NCBI GenBank assembly: GCA_026988155.1
Contig: JALSLW010000029.1
Span: 1-64,000, forward strand
Direction: 5' to 3'
From: Methylomonas sp.
GTDB taxonomy: Bacteria > Pseudomonadota > Gammaproteobacteria > Methylococcales > Methylomonadaceae
DNA: 64,000 nucleotides
This document shows positions 47,241 through 55,630 of the stretch, in pieces. Positions within the stretch are counted from its first letter, which is position 1, and the number at the start of each line of letters is the position of its first letter. The notes beneath the pieces were generated by a model. It did not search any database. It saw only the letters and a program-made list of their open reading frames with translations, and was not told the DNA's origin. A program made the translations under genes and the position numbers.

Positions 47241-47837
47241 TTAATGTTCATGTTGATGACCATCCTGTTTTGGAGGCTGTTCAGTTTCTGTCGTGCCATG
47301 CTGCTGATGGTCTTCCTCATTCATAGCGGATTCATCATGTTCAGATCCATGGCTATGATTATGTCCATCAGCACCTTCGGCAACGACAGGCAGTGACTTT
47401 ACACCTAGACCATAACGATATACGGCTTCAGCGCCTAGCCATCCCGTTACCATTAATGCGCTAGCGGCGATGATTGAAAATGTTAAAAATAAAAAACCAG
47501 GTCGGCGATCTTTTCTGGCAATAAAAATAGCCCATACCCCTAATAACAAAAAACTTGAAGCTGTGGGTAATGCCCAGTTTCTATGCAAAGTCATCGCAGC
47601 ATGAGAGGCACTATCATGGGCAACGCTGTTATAGGCTAACCACCCGGCAAATGCAGTACCCATCGCAAATAAACAACCACTCCATAAAGACCAGTTGGCC
47701 ATATTAAGCCATTGCTGTTTCCATGAGTTTGTTGTGGACAAACAAGCCGATGCCAAATAGAACAATACTGAAGTACCTAATAACCCCACTGTAAAATGGA
47801 CTAGCAAGGGATGCCAGTTGGGAATGATTTCTATCAC
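47241..47837 (-). CDS. DUF2231 membrane protein with His-rich tail
   Basis: 198-aa protein with four transmembrane helices and conserved HPLLVHF near the N-terminus, plus HRNWALPTAS, typical of DUF2231. The last 45 residues are packed with His, Glu and Asp (DGHNHSHGSEHDES, DGHQHEH) and would bind metal. The start is GTG 47837 with AGGAG six bases upstream. Its promoter matches that of the TonB receptor gene. Function of DUF2231 is not known to me; a heme or metal role in the membrane is possible. Confidence 0.85.
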   Translation of the reverse strand: MIEIIPNWHPLLVHFTVGLLGTSVLFYLASACLSTTNSWKQQWLNMANWSLWSGCLFAMGTAFAGWLAYNSVAHDSASHAAMTLHRNWALPTASSFLLLGVWAIFIARKDRRPGFLFLTFSIIAASALMVTGWLGAEAVYRYGLGVKSLPVVAEGADGHNHSHGSEHDESAMNEEDHQQHGTTETEQPPKQDGHQHEH

Positions 47838-47860
47838 ATATTTCTCCTGTATTAGTAGTT

Positions 47861-47915
47861 ATTATAAATAGGGGAAACCAACAAAATACGGACAAATAGA
47901 TTACAATTCTGTCAT
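47861..47915 (-). promoter_or_regulatory. Shared OmpR/CusR-type promoter of DUF2231 gene
   Basis: Minus-strand -10 TATAAT (47861-47866), the block GTTGGTTTCC (47873-47882), and an operator with half-sites in ATGACAGAATTGTAAT (47900-47915) plus TTTGTC (47891-47896). The same elements with identical spacing occur at 57814-57868. The operator resembles the CusR box (ATGACAA-NN-TTGTCAT). Confidence 0.7.
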
Positions 47916-48123
47916 TTCTAAAAAATGTCTTGAATAACAAATTGATAACTAACTGGTTTGTTGTAATGGTAGGATGTGCTTCATACCTCAGTGTACCCTG
48001 CTTTTTGTTCTTTTATATATAGGTGGATATATACTGTCGCCTGAATCGCTACTCAACATAATTTCAGTTTCATTTCAGGTTGGGCTGATACATTATTCAT
48101 ACCTTAAAAAGAGAGCAACTAAA

Positions 48124-48702
48124 ATGAATACTGAGAACAGTGTAAAAGTTTGGGATTTACCTTTGCGTATTTTCCACTGGTTACTGGTGATTGCTTTTGC
48201 AATTGCATATATCACAGAAGACGATTTTTTGAGCGTACATACATGGGCAGGGTATGTTATTTCGGGGTTACTTATTTTTCGACTTATATGGGGGTTTATG
48301 GGTGGGCATTATGCACGCTTTGCAAATTTTATCTGCCGACCTAGCGAGTCAATTGTATATTTCAATAATGCACTTGCATTCAAAGCCAAGCGATATATAG
48401 GACATAACCCAGCGGGTGCGGTGATGATCATATTGTTACTTGGCAGTCTTGTTATGACAACAATAACCGGTTTTGCAGTCTATGGTGCGGAAGAAAATGC
48501 AGGGCCTTTGGCGGTGATAGGCATGGAAAATGAAGAGTTATGGGAGGAAGTGCATGAATTCTTCGCCAACTTGACCTTAGCGCTAGTGTTTATCCATATT
48601 ATAGGTGTTGCTTTTGAAAGCTTTTTACACAAAGAAAATTTAAGCAAAGCGATGCTAACAGGTTATAAACGTAGCAATGAAAATAAAGAAGTGGGAGAAT
48701 AA
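48124..48702 (+). CDS. Cytochrome b561-type membrane protein
   Basis: 192-aa di-heme b-type cytochrome with four helices. Likely heme ligands are His in LRIFHWLLV, SVHTWAGYV, EEVHEFFAN and LVFIHIIGV. This is the Ni/Fe-hydrogenase/cytochrome b561-type family that moves electrons between a periplasmic donor and quinones. ATG 48124 is chosen, with AGAGAG upstream. The longer frame from 47974 is not supported. A PepSY gene follows almost at once, so the pair may form a small redox module. Confidence 0.87.
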   Translation: MNTENSVKVWDLPLRIFHWLLVIAFAIAYITEDDFLSVHTWAGYVISGLLIFRLIWGFMGGHYARFANFICRPSESIVYFNNALAFKAKRYIGHNPAGAVMIILLLGSLVMTTITGFAVYGAEENAGPLAVIGMENEELWEEVHEFFANLTLALVFIHIIGVAFESFLHKENLSKAMLTGYKRSNENKEVGE

Positions 48703-48704
48703 AT

Positions 48705-49004
48705 ATACTAACTTACATACTAAAATTAGTTATTTTATTTTTTTCTTTTAGCCAGATTAGCCTGGCGGAGACAGATTACAACCAGGCTAAACAGCTTTTA
48801 GAGGCAGGAGAAATATTACCTTTGGAACAAATTCTTGCTAAGCTTTCAAGTCATATTCCTGGACATGTTTTGGAAGTAGAATTAGAAATGGATGCTAAAC
48901 ACGTGATGTATAAAATAGAACTGATTGATCATAAAGGTCTGGTTTGGGAGTTAAGAATTAATGCGAAGACAGGGACTGTAATTGAACATAAACAGGATGA
49001 TTAA
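48705..49004 (+). CDS. PepSY-domain periplasmic protein with apparent AUA start
   Basis: The frame encodes a full signal peptide (ILTYILKLVILFFSFSQISLA) and then a PepSY domain (about 78 aa, VELEMDAKHVMYKIELID...AKTGTVIEHK). No ATG, GTG or TTG occurs in frame before TTG 48822, which would remove the signal and half the domain. ATA 48705 sits seven bases after GGGAG, which points to a rare AUA start coupled to the upstream cytochrome stop. A point change from ATG or a sequence error is the alternative. PepSY proteins often partner redox or regulatory membrane proteins. The response regulator gene starts two bases later. Confidence 0.7.
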   Translation: MLTYILKLVILFFSFSQISLAETDYNQAKQLLEAGEILPLEQILAKLSSHIPGHVLEVELEMDAKHVMYKIELIDHKGLVWELRINAKTGTVIEHKQDD

Positions 49005-49006
49005 TC

Positions 49007-49675
49007 ATGCGACTATTGCTTATTGAAGATGACACTGATTTAGTCCGGCTTTTAAAAAAAGACCTGGAAAAGGCCGGTTTTGCCGTTGATATTGCAAGTG
49101 ATGGTATTGAAGCAGAGTTTTTAGGGTTTGAGGGTATTTATGACTGCGCAATACTTGATCTTGGTCTGCCGCTGCGCAGTGGATTAGAGGTATTAAAAAA
49201 CTGGAGGGCAAAGGAAAATACATTGCCCGTTTTAATATTGACAGCCAGAGATGCCTGGTATGAGAAAGTCGATGGGTTTAAAGCAGGGGCAGATGATTAT
49301 CTTGCTAAACCTTTTTATAGTGAAGAATTACTACTAAGAATCCAGGCATTATTGCATCGAGTTAATCAGCATTCAGCAGGATTACTACAGGTTGCAGGCT
49401 TTTCTTTAGATGAAGAAATGCAAACGGTGGCTACAGCAAATCATAAAAAAATTGAATTAACGGGGATTGAGTTTAAATTACTTCGCTATTTATTGCTACA
49501 CCCTGAAAAAATCATTAGTAAAGCAACATTAACAGAACATATTTATGATGCAGATTCTGATAAAGACAGTAATGTTATTGAAGTGTATATCAGACATTTA
49601 CGTCGTAAATTAGGCAATTCAGTTATCGAAACCCGTCGTGGGCAAGGCTATGTTTTTAAGGGTAACTCAGTATGA
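49007..49675 (+). CDS. OmpR-family response regulator (system 1)
   Basis: 222-aa QseB/PmrA-type regulator. The receiver domain has acidic residues in IEDDTD, the phosphorylation Asp in AILDLGLPL near residue 51, and Lys in LAKPF. The C-terminal winged helix ends RRGQGYVF. It overlaps the histidine kinase by 4 bp and follows the cytochrome b and PepSY genes, so PepSY may act in its signal path. The target genes are not shown. Confidence 0.92.
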   Translation: MRLLLIEDDTDLVRLLKKDLEKAGFAVDIASDGIEAEFLGFEGIYDCAILDLGLPLRSGLEVLKNWRAKENTLPVLILTARDAWYEKVDGFKAGADDYLAKPFYSEELLLRIQALLHRVNQHSAGLLQVAGFSLDEEMQTVATANHKKIELTGIEFKLLRYLLLHPEKIISKATLTEHIYDADSDKDSNVIEVYIRHLRRKLGNSVIETRRGQGYVFKGNSV

Positions 49676-50991
49676 ACTCGATACAAGTCAGGTTAAGTAT
49701 CGGTTTATTTATCAGTCTGGTTTTGGCGTTTAGTTATTTATGGCTATCAACGAATGACTCGATTCGTGCTTTATCTGAAGGTTATGTTGTACAACATTTA
49801 AAACATGATGCCGAAAGCATCCTTAATGCGATGAATCTTGATGAGACAAATAGACTTAGTTTAAACTTAAAACAAGTTGAACCTGTCTATCTACGACCTT
49901 TTTCAGGCCAGTATTATCAAATAGTAGCAAAAAACACATTCATTAGATCAAGGTCTCTTTGGGATCAAGAGTTGTTAATTCCATATTTAACAGCGGGTGA
50001 ACAAAAAATATTTTCCCTGATGGGGCCAGAAAAACAACCCCTGCTTGTTATTGCTTCTGGCTTTTATAAGCAAGGTCTTACCTATACTATTGCGGTTGCT
50101 GAAGATGTTTCCCCATCACTTGAGAGTGAACAGGCTTTTCGAAATCATTATAGCTATAGCGTAGGCGTTCTGTTGGTTTTGTTGTTAGCTTGCCAAATTT
50201 TAATTTTGCGGTTTAGTTTTCGCCCTTTTGAGCAAATACAGAAACAAATAAAAAAACTGAGACAAGGTGAATTACGACAAATGGAGGTACAGATCCCTGA
50301 TGAAGTTTTAGATTTAGTTGATGAAATTAATCATCTGCTGAGAGTGATAGAGAGTCGATTAAAACGATCCAGGAATGCATTAGGTGATTTAGCGCATGCC
50401 TTAAAAATACCATTAACCGTTATACAGCAGTTAATCCAGGGGGATGCACTGAAAGATCAGCTCGAACTTCGCACGTCATTACTAAAGCAAACGACAAATA
50501 TGCACGGGATTATGCAGCGTGTATTAAAACAAGCCCGGTTTTCCGGAGAGGGTGTTGTCAATTCAACATTCAATGCTCGCAAAGAAGTACCCGAATTAAT
50601 TGCAGTTTTACAGAATATGTATCGACATAAAAATATATCTATCCGGTTTTCACTCACGGGACAGGAGATGATTGCCATTGATAGAGAAGACATGATGGAG
50701 TTACTGGGCAACTTGCTTGAAAATGCCTGTAAATGGGCAAATGCAGATATTATTATTTCAATTAACAATAACCAAGCACTGCAAATAGTGATTGAAGATG
50801 ATGGTCCTGGGGTTTCAAAACAAAATAGGCTTAAATTAATCAAACGAGGAATGCGGCTCGATGAAATGAATGAGGGGCATGGCCTGGGTTTGTCTATTGT
50901 TCAATATATGATTGAGCAATATGGGGGGCAGCTCAAGTTAGATCATTCCAGCCAGTTAGGTGGACTGTTAGTAGAAGTGAATTTCAAATAA
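49672..50991 (+). CDS. Sensor histidine kinase (system 1)
   Basis: 439-aa membrane kinase with two helices (about 7-24 and 157-177), a periplasmic region, and a linker. The phosphoacceptor His is in LGDLAHALKIPL. The ATPase has NLLENACKWA, DDGPGV and GHGLGLSIV. This is a PhoQ/QseC-like architecture and the partner of the regulator at 49007 by 4-bp overlap. The signal is unknown. Confidence 0.92.
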   Translation: MNSIQVRLSIGLFISLVLAFSYLWLSTNDSIRALSEGYVVQHLKHDAESILNAMNLDETNRLSLNLKQVEPVYLRPFSGQYYQIVAKNTFIRSRSLWDQELLIPYLTAGEQKIFSLMGPEKQPLLVIASGFYKQGLTYTIAVAEDVSPSLESEQAFRNHYSYSVGVLLVLLLACQILILRFSFRPFEQIQKQIKKLRQGELRQMEVQIPDEVLDLVDEINHLLRVIESRLKRSRNALGDLAHALKIPLTVIQQLIQGDALKDQLELRTSLLKQTTNMHGIMQRVLKQARFSGEGVVNSTFNARKEVPELIAVLQNMYRHKNISIRFSLTGQEMIAIDREDMMELLGNLLENACKWANADIIISINNNQALQIVIEDDGPGVSKQNRLKLIKRGMRLDEMNEGHGLGLSIVQYMIEQYGGQLKLDHSSQLGGLLVEVNFK

Positions 50992-51077
50992 TGTGGGATG
51001 CACTTCTAGTCATCAGCGCAACCTACGTTTCTGGTTTAAAGCAAAAAGTTGGGTACAAAAATTAACAAAGGAAAATA

Positions 51078-51989
51078 ATGCACAATTCACGTCATTTATT
51101 AACTCGCTATGCCTGGTTGTCAATTGCTGCAGCTATTGCAACCATTGCGTTGAAAAGTTATGCCTATTGGTTAACAAACTCGGTTGGCTTATTGTCAGAT
51201 GCTCTGGAATCTTTGATTAACTTAGTTGCAGCAATAATTGCTTTAGCTGCATTAACTCTAGCTGCAAAACCTGCCGACGAGGATCATAGCTATGGGCATG
51301 ATAAAATAGAATATTTTTCCAGTGGAGCTGAAGGGGTTATGATTTTGCTGGCAGCGGTGAGTATTGCCTATACTGCCTGGGAAAGATTACAAAATCCTCT
51401 GCTAATTCAACAGCTGGATTTAGGCCTTATTATCTCCTGTATCGCAACACTAATTAATTTAATTGTTGCTAAAATTTTAATATCTGCAGGTAAAAAATAT
51501 CATTCCATTACTTTGGAAGCAGATGGCAGACACCTGCTAACCGATGTCTGGACTACGGTTGGTATAGTTGCTGGAATCGGGGCACTGGCAATATTGCAAT
51601 GGCTAGGATATGAAGGCTGGGAGATTCTGGATCCAATTATCGCCATGCTTGTTGCTGTTAATATCCTCTGGGCAGGTATCAGCTTGATTCGACGTGCTTT
51701 TGCAGGGTTAATGGATGTTTCCTTAGACAAAAATGAACTAGACATAATTAAAAGGATATTAGATAGTTATGTTCAGCAACAGGGGATTGAATACCATGAG
51801 TTAAGAACGCGTTATTCGGGTTCGAAGCGGTTTTTATCTGTGCATATTCTGGTGCCGGGTGACTGGACAGTACAAAAAGGTCATGACTTGTTGGAGCTGA
51901 TTGAAAGTGAGCTAAGCCATCAGTTCGATAGAATAGATATAGATACGCATCTTGAACCCGTAGAGGATATCGCCTCATGGCAACATTAA
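51078..51989 (+). CDS. Cation diffusion facilitator (Zn/Fe-type exporter)
   Basis: 303-aa CDF transporter with six helices and the cytoplasmic domain. Metal-site motifs are LLSDALESLIN, HSYGHDKIEYFS and HLLTD (residues close to FieF, with E replacing one Asp in the first site). Most CDF proteins export Zn, Fe or Co by proton antiport. RBS AAAGGAAA before ATG. It follows the two-component system and is followed by a ZIP gene. Confidence 0.9.
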   Translation: MHNSRHLLTRYAWLSIAAAIATIALKSYAYWLTNSVGLLSDALESLINLVAAIIALAALTLAAKPADEDHSYGHDKIEYFSSGAEGVMILLAAVSIAYTAWERLQNPLLIQQLDLGLIISCIATLINLIVAKILISAGKKYHSITLEADGRHLLTDVWTTVGIVAGIGALAILQWLGYEGWEILDPIIAMLVAVNILWAGISLIRRAFAGLMDVSLDKNELDIIKRILDSYVQQQGIEYHELRTRYSGSKRFLSVHILVPGDWTVQKGHDLLELIESELSHQFDRIDIDTHLEPVEDIASWQH

Positions 51990-52070
51990 ACACAGGTAAT
52001 TGTTTTACCTGAAATTAATGTTTTATGTGCTACAAAACACAATAACTTATAAACTCGAACAGGTATTTCA

Positions 52071-53000
52071 ATGTCAAATATTCAAGCTATGATTGAAAAT
52101 CAACTCACTAAGCTGGAATCCAGTGAATATTATCAAAAATTAAAAGCACTACCATCGACACAACGGTGGATAGTTATTGGTGGGATTTTTATTATGTCAC
52201 AGATATTAGTCTTTGGACTTTTATATCTGTTATTCGGAAAAATTGTTGTTATTGGTTTTTTTGCCAGTATTGTTGCAGGGTTAGCAACTGGGGTAGGCGC
52301 ATTGCCCGCTCTATTTTTTAAAGAGATTTCTGACAAACTGTTCAGTAGTCTACTGGGTGGAGCCGCAGGTGTCATGTTAGCCGCCACCACTTTTTCATTG
52401 TTGGTGCCGGGAATTGATGCGGGCAATCAATTATGGCCAGGTAAAGGATTTTTGGTGGTTGCTGCCGGTATGGCATTTGGTGCAGTATTTTTACACCTTG
52501 CAGATCAACGCTTACCTCATTTACATTTTGATTCAGTACCTGATGCCAGTCATGAGTCATTGCAAAAAATCTGGTTATTTATTGTTGCCATTACCATTCA
52601 TAATTTTCCGGAAGGCATGTCTGTTGGGGTTAGTTTTGGGTCAGGGGATATGAAAAACGGGATAGTTTTAGCTATTGCCATCGGTTTGCAAAATATACCG
52701 GAAGGCCTGGCAGTAGCATTGCCACTGGTTGGTTTGGGGTATAACAAATGGAAAGCTGTTGGTATTGCAACTTTAACAGGACTGGTTGAACCCGTTGGCG
52801 GTTTGCTGGGTATTTCTATGGTTACCGTTTTTACGCCAATCTTACCCATTGCAATGGGCTTTGCTGCAGGAGCAATGTTATTTGTTATCAGTGAAGAGAT
52901 TATTCCTGAAACACATTCCAAGGGACGTTCCCGGCTTGCAACTTTCTCATTAATACTTGGTTTTATTATTATGATGAGTCTTGATAATATGCTTTCTTAA
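52071..53000 (+). CDS. ZIP-family metal transporter
   Basis: 309-aa ZIP permease. The metal-coordinating helix motifs HNFPEGMSVG and NIPEGLAVAL are intact, followed by EPVGGLLG. It carries an additional N-terminal helix (WIVIGGIFIMSQILVFGLLY) before the usual eight. ZIP proteins usually bring Zn, Fe or Mn into the cytoplasm. It lies beside a CDF exporter, which gives paired in/out control of a divalent metal. Confidence 0.9.
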   Translation: MSNIQAMIENQLTKLESSEYYQKLKALPSTQRWIVIGGIFIMSQILVFGLLYLLFGKIVVIGFFASIVAGLATGVGALPALFFKEISDKLFSSLLGGAAGVMLAATTFSLLVPGIDAGNQLWPGKGFLVVAAGMAFGAVFLHLADQRLPHLHFDSVPDASHESLQKIWLFIVAITIHNFPEGMSVGVSFGSGDMKNGIVLAIAIGLQNIPEGLAVALPLVGLGYNKWKAVGIATLTGLVEPVGGLLGISMVTVFTPILPIAMGFAAGAMLFVISEEIIPETHSKGRSRLATFSLILGFIIMMSLDNMLS

Positions 53001-53092
53001 CGGACAGATACGGATCTAAATACTCTGAGTTTATAAGAAAATCATTTAAAAACAAGTAGGGTATGTTGAGGTACGAAGCGCATTTACAGTTT

Positions 53093-53204
53093 AACCTGAA
53101 TCCGTGACTCCACAGCGGTCAAAATTGATGAGTGAAGCTAAGCCCTCCCTGTGAAATCAATATTTCACGCCCTGTTATCCACATTGAAGTCACGGATTCA
53201 GGTT
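53093..53204. repeat. REP-like palindrome, overlapping a kinase stop
   Basis: Perfect 17-bp inverted repeat AACCTGAATCCGTGACT (53093-53109) and AGTCACGGATTCAGGTT (53188-53204), with a smaller hairpin (GTGAAAT...ATTTCAC) between. The right arm supplies the last codons and stop (LNLNP, TGA) of the system 2 kinase. Confidence 0.75.
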
Positions 53205-54662
53205 TAAGTGTTTGGATGGAAAGCGCAAAATAACAGTTGTACCTTGTCCTATTTTGCTTTTGATGGAGACAGTGCCTTTATGTAATTCCATGATTGATTT
53301 TACAAGTGATAAACCTAAACCAGTTCCCTGTGTGTTTTTTACTCTTGCTTTATCCGCTCTGTAAAAACGATCAAATATTTTTGATAAATCCACTTTATTG
53401 ATTCCGATGCCATTATCGCAAACATGAACTTCAGTATAGAGTTCTGAGGGTACAGCCCGTATTAGGATTTTACCTCTCTTATCGGTATAGCTGATTGCAT
53501 TAGAAATAAGATTATTCAGAGCTCTCCGCAATAAAAGTGGATCAGCAAAAATTTTAGCCCGGCCAGTCACTCTAAGCTTAATTTTTTTATCAGCGGCTAA
53601 ACTTTCATAATATGTACAAATAGTTTTCAATTCATCTTCAAGTACTAAAAAATGACCATGTATTTTAGTTTCCGGTGATTCTGCTCTGGAAAGAAACAGT
53701 AGTTCTTCAATCATTCGATTCAGCAGATTAAACTCCTCCATATTGGACTCCAGTACCTGTTGATAGCCCGAAAGTGTAGGCTGTCTGGATAGTGCAATTT
53801 CTGTTTCTACCATTAAGTTATTAATTGGGGTACGTAGTTCATGTGCTAAATCTGCTGAAAATTGGGATAGTCTGGCAAAGGATTCATTAAGTCTGTTCAA
53901 CATTTCATCAAAAGCAGATGCGAGTAATACTAATTCTTTTGGCCATTTTTCAGAAGAAATAGGCTCAGATAAATGGTTTATACTGATGCTTTGTACTGCT
54001 TGAGTGATTTTATTTAAAGGCTTTAAGCCTTTTCGGGTAATCCAGAAACCAGTAATCGTTGAAAAACAAAAGCCTAATACCAGAACCAAACCCAACATTT
54101 TTTGATATTGCAACAGTACTTTTTCATCTTGTGTTACGTTAAGTGCTGTCTGAACTTGCCAATAGCCAGCCATATTGTCAGTTACTGGTAGATATTGAGT
54201 GGTTAATAAAAAAATCAGTCCATCTTCTGTTTGTTTTTTTTCCTCAAATGCAAATAGCCTCCCTTCGGTCTGTTCAGGAAAAACCTGTAGAGGGAATAGG
54301 GATGACATGTTTTCTGTTTCAACAATTATTTGCTGTTGTGAATTAAGTAGGCGAAAGTAAGAATAATGTGCTGAAGAGGGATGAAAAGAGGCGCTATGGG
54401 TTTGATTAGCATGTGTTGCCCCTTCTCTTACTAATTGTTTTAATAGGTTTTGGTCAAGGGGTGATTTTTGCAGAACCTTCTGTAACTCTGTTAATTCAGA
54501 AACCAGTAGCTCCTTATGTTCATGGTCAATATTAGTCAGCAATATCCAATAAAGAAAACCACAAGCCAGTAATAGGCCAGTACTGGCTGTTATGACATAA
54601 AGTGTGACTAATTTCCCTGCTATTGACCATTGCGCTGAGGATTTAACGTTTTTCGAAAACAT
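53190..54662 (-). CDS. cusS: CusS-like heavy-metal sensor histidine kinase (system 2)
   Basis: 490-aa kinase of the heavy-metal sensor family. It has a helix at 15-37, a periplasmic sensor part to about 185, a second helix, HAMP, then FSADLAHELRTPINNL with the phosphoacceptor His, and the NLISNAISYTD, DNGIGI and GTGLGLSLV ATPase motifs. CusS-type kinases sense periplasmic Cu or Ag. ATG 54662 (AGGAATTGG upstream) overlaps the regulator by 20 bp. The last few codons lie in a REP-like palindrome. Confidence 0.9.
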   Translation of the reverse strand: MFSKNVKSSAQWSIAGKLVTLYVITASTGLLLACGFLYWILLTNIDHEHKELLVSELTELQKVLQKSPLDQNLLKQLVREGATHANQTHSASFHPSSAHYSYFRLLNSQQQIIVETENMSSLFPLQVFPEQTEGRLFAFEEKKQTEDGLIFLLTTQYLPVTDNMAGYWQVQTALNVTQDEKVLLQYQKMLGLVLVLGFCFSTITGFWITRKGLKPLNKITQAVQSISINHLSEPISSEKWPKELVLLASAFDEMLNRLNESFARLSQFSADLAHELRTPINNLMVETEIALSRQPTLSGYQQVLESNMEEFNLLNRMIEELLFLSRAESPETKIHGHFLVLEDELKTICTYYESLAADKKIKLRVTGRAKIFADPLLLRRALNNLISNAISYTDKRGKILIRAVPSELYTEVHVCDNGIGINKVDLSKIFDRFYRADKARVKNTQGTGLGLSLVKSIMELHKGTVSIKSKIGQGTTVILRFPSKHLNLNP

Positions 54663-55314
54663 AACCAATTCCTCGAACAGTATGGATTAATTTATGGCTA
54701 AAACCATCGTCTACTTTACGCCTTAGCCGTCTAACAGCAACATCAACCACATTGGTGTCACTATTAAAATTAATCTCCCAAACCTGTTCGGCAATAAAAG
54801 TACGAGCCAAAACCTCGCCTTGTCTTCTGGACATTAACAATAACAATTGAAATTCTTTAGGCGTTAAATCAATTCTAATGCCGTTGCGTTTAACTTGATG
54901 CTTTATTGCATCAATTTCCAGGTCAATAATGTTGATAATATTAATTTCTCGTACGGGACCTCTACGGAGTATTGAGCGAATACGCGCCAATAACTCAGAA
55001 AAAGCAAAAGGCTTGACCATATAATCATCCGCCCCCAGTTTTAAACCTTTTACTTTATCTTCAACAGTATCTTTTGCGGTTAAGAGCAATACAGGTGTTT
55101 GTTTTTTTGCCAGCCGTAAATCTTCCAAAATAGACCAGCCATCTTTCTCAGGTAGCATTACATCCAGAATAATCAGGTCATAATGAATATGGTCAATGTT
55201 ATGCTGGCCATCCATACCATTAGTCGCAATATCGACTGCAAACCCTTCCTCGGTAAGTGCTTTAGCAATAAAAGAAGCTGTTTTTTTTTGATCTTCAATA
55301 ATTAAAATATGCAT
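54643..55314 (-). CDS. cusR: CusR-like response regulator (system 2)
   Basis: 223-aa OmpR-family regulator close to CusR/CopR. The receiver has IEDQKKT and the acceptor Asp in IILDVMLPEKDGW near residue 52, and MVKPF. The winged helix ends VRGIGYVFEKR. It pairs with the kinase downstream. It is the best candidate to bind the CusR-like operators found upstream of the TonB receptor and the DUF2231 gene. Confidence 0.93.
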   Translation of the reverse strand: MHILIIEDQKKTASFIAKALTEEGFAVDIATNGMDGQHNIDHIHYDLIILDVMLPEKDGWSILEDLRLAKKQTPVLLLTAKDTVEDKVKGLKLGADDYMVKPFAFSELLARIRSILRRGPVREINIINIIDLEIDAIKHQVKRNGIRIDLTPKEFQLLLLMSRRQGEVLARTFIAEQVWEINFNSDTNVVDVAVRRLRRKVDDGFSHKLIHTVRGIGYVFEKR

Positions 55315-55340
55315 TGAGCTGTGTCCTAATAGTAACCATT

Positions 55341-55433
55341 CAATCCCCCTCTTTGAAAAAGAGGGGTTAGGGGAGATTCTATAAACAAATGCTTTTAAAA
55401 ATCCCCCTCAATCCCCCTTTTTCAAAGGAGGAA
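55341..55433. repeat. CCCCCTCTTTG-type inverted repeat pair
   Basis: Two related C/G-rich segments in opposite orientation (AATCCCCCTCTTTGAAAAAG and, reversed, TTTGAAAAAGGGGGATTGAG) form a long imperfect palindrome within the 316-bp gap before the TonB gene end. Such CCCCTC-type repeats are common dispersed elements. No protein. Confidence 0.6.
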
Positions 55434-55630
55434 GTGAACGATAACTCCTAATAAGTATGATGACAGAACAATATCCATCATTCCTTTTCATTTATTTCCC
55501 TTTCTGATAATTATAAAGCTTTTCTGAACTTACATTACACAGGGATACTTATTTTTAATTTTTGATGGACATACCGCTAACAATGGAATTGATGTTTCCA
55601 GTTAGACACCTGTTTACTTGCAATGAATAT

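Noticed and set aside
53041..53204. Possible attachment site or integron-like repeat at the 17-bp inverted repeat
   Set aside because: No integrase is nearby and the form fits a REP-like palindrome better.
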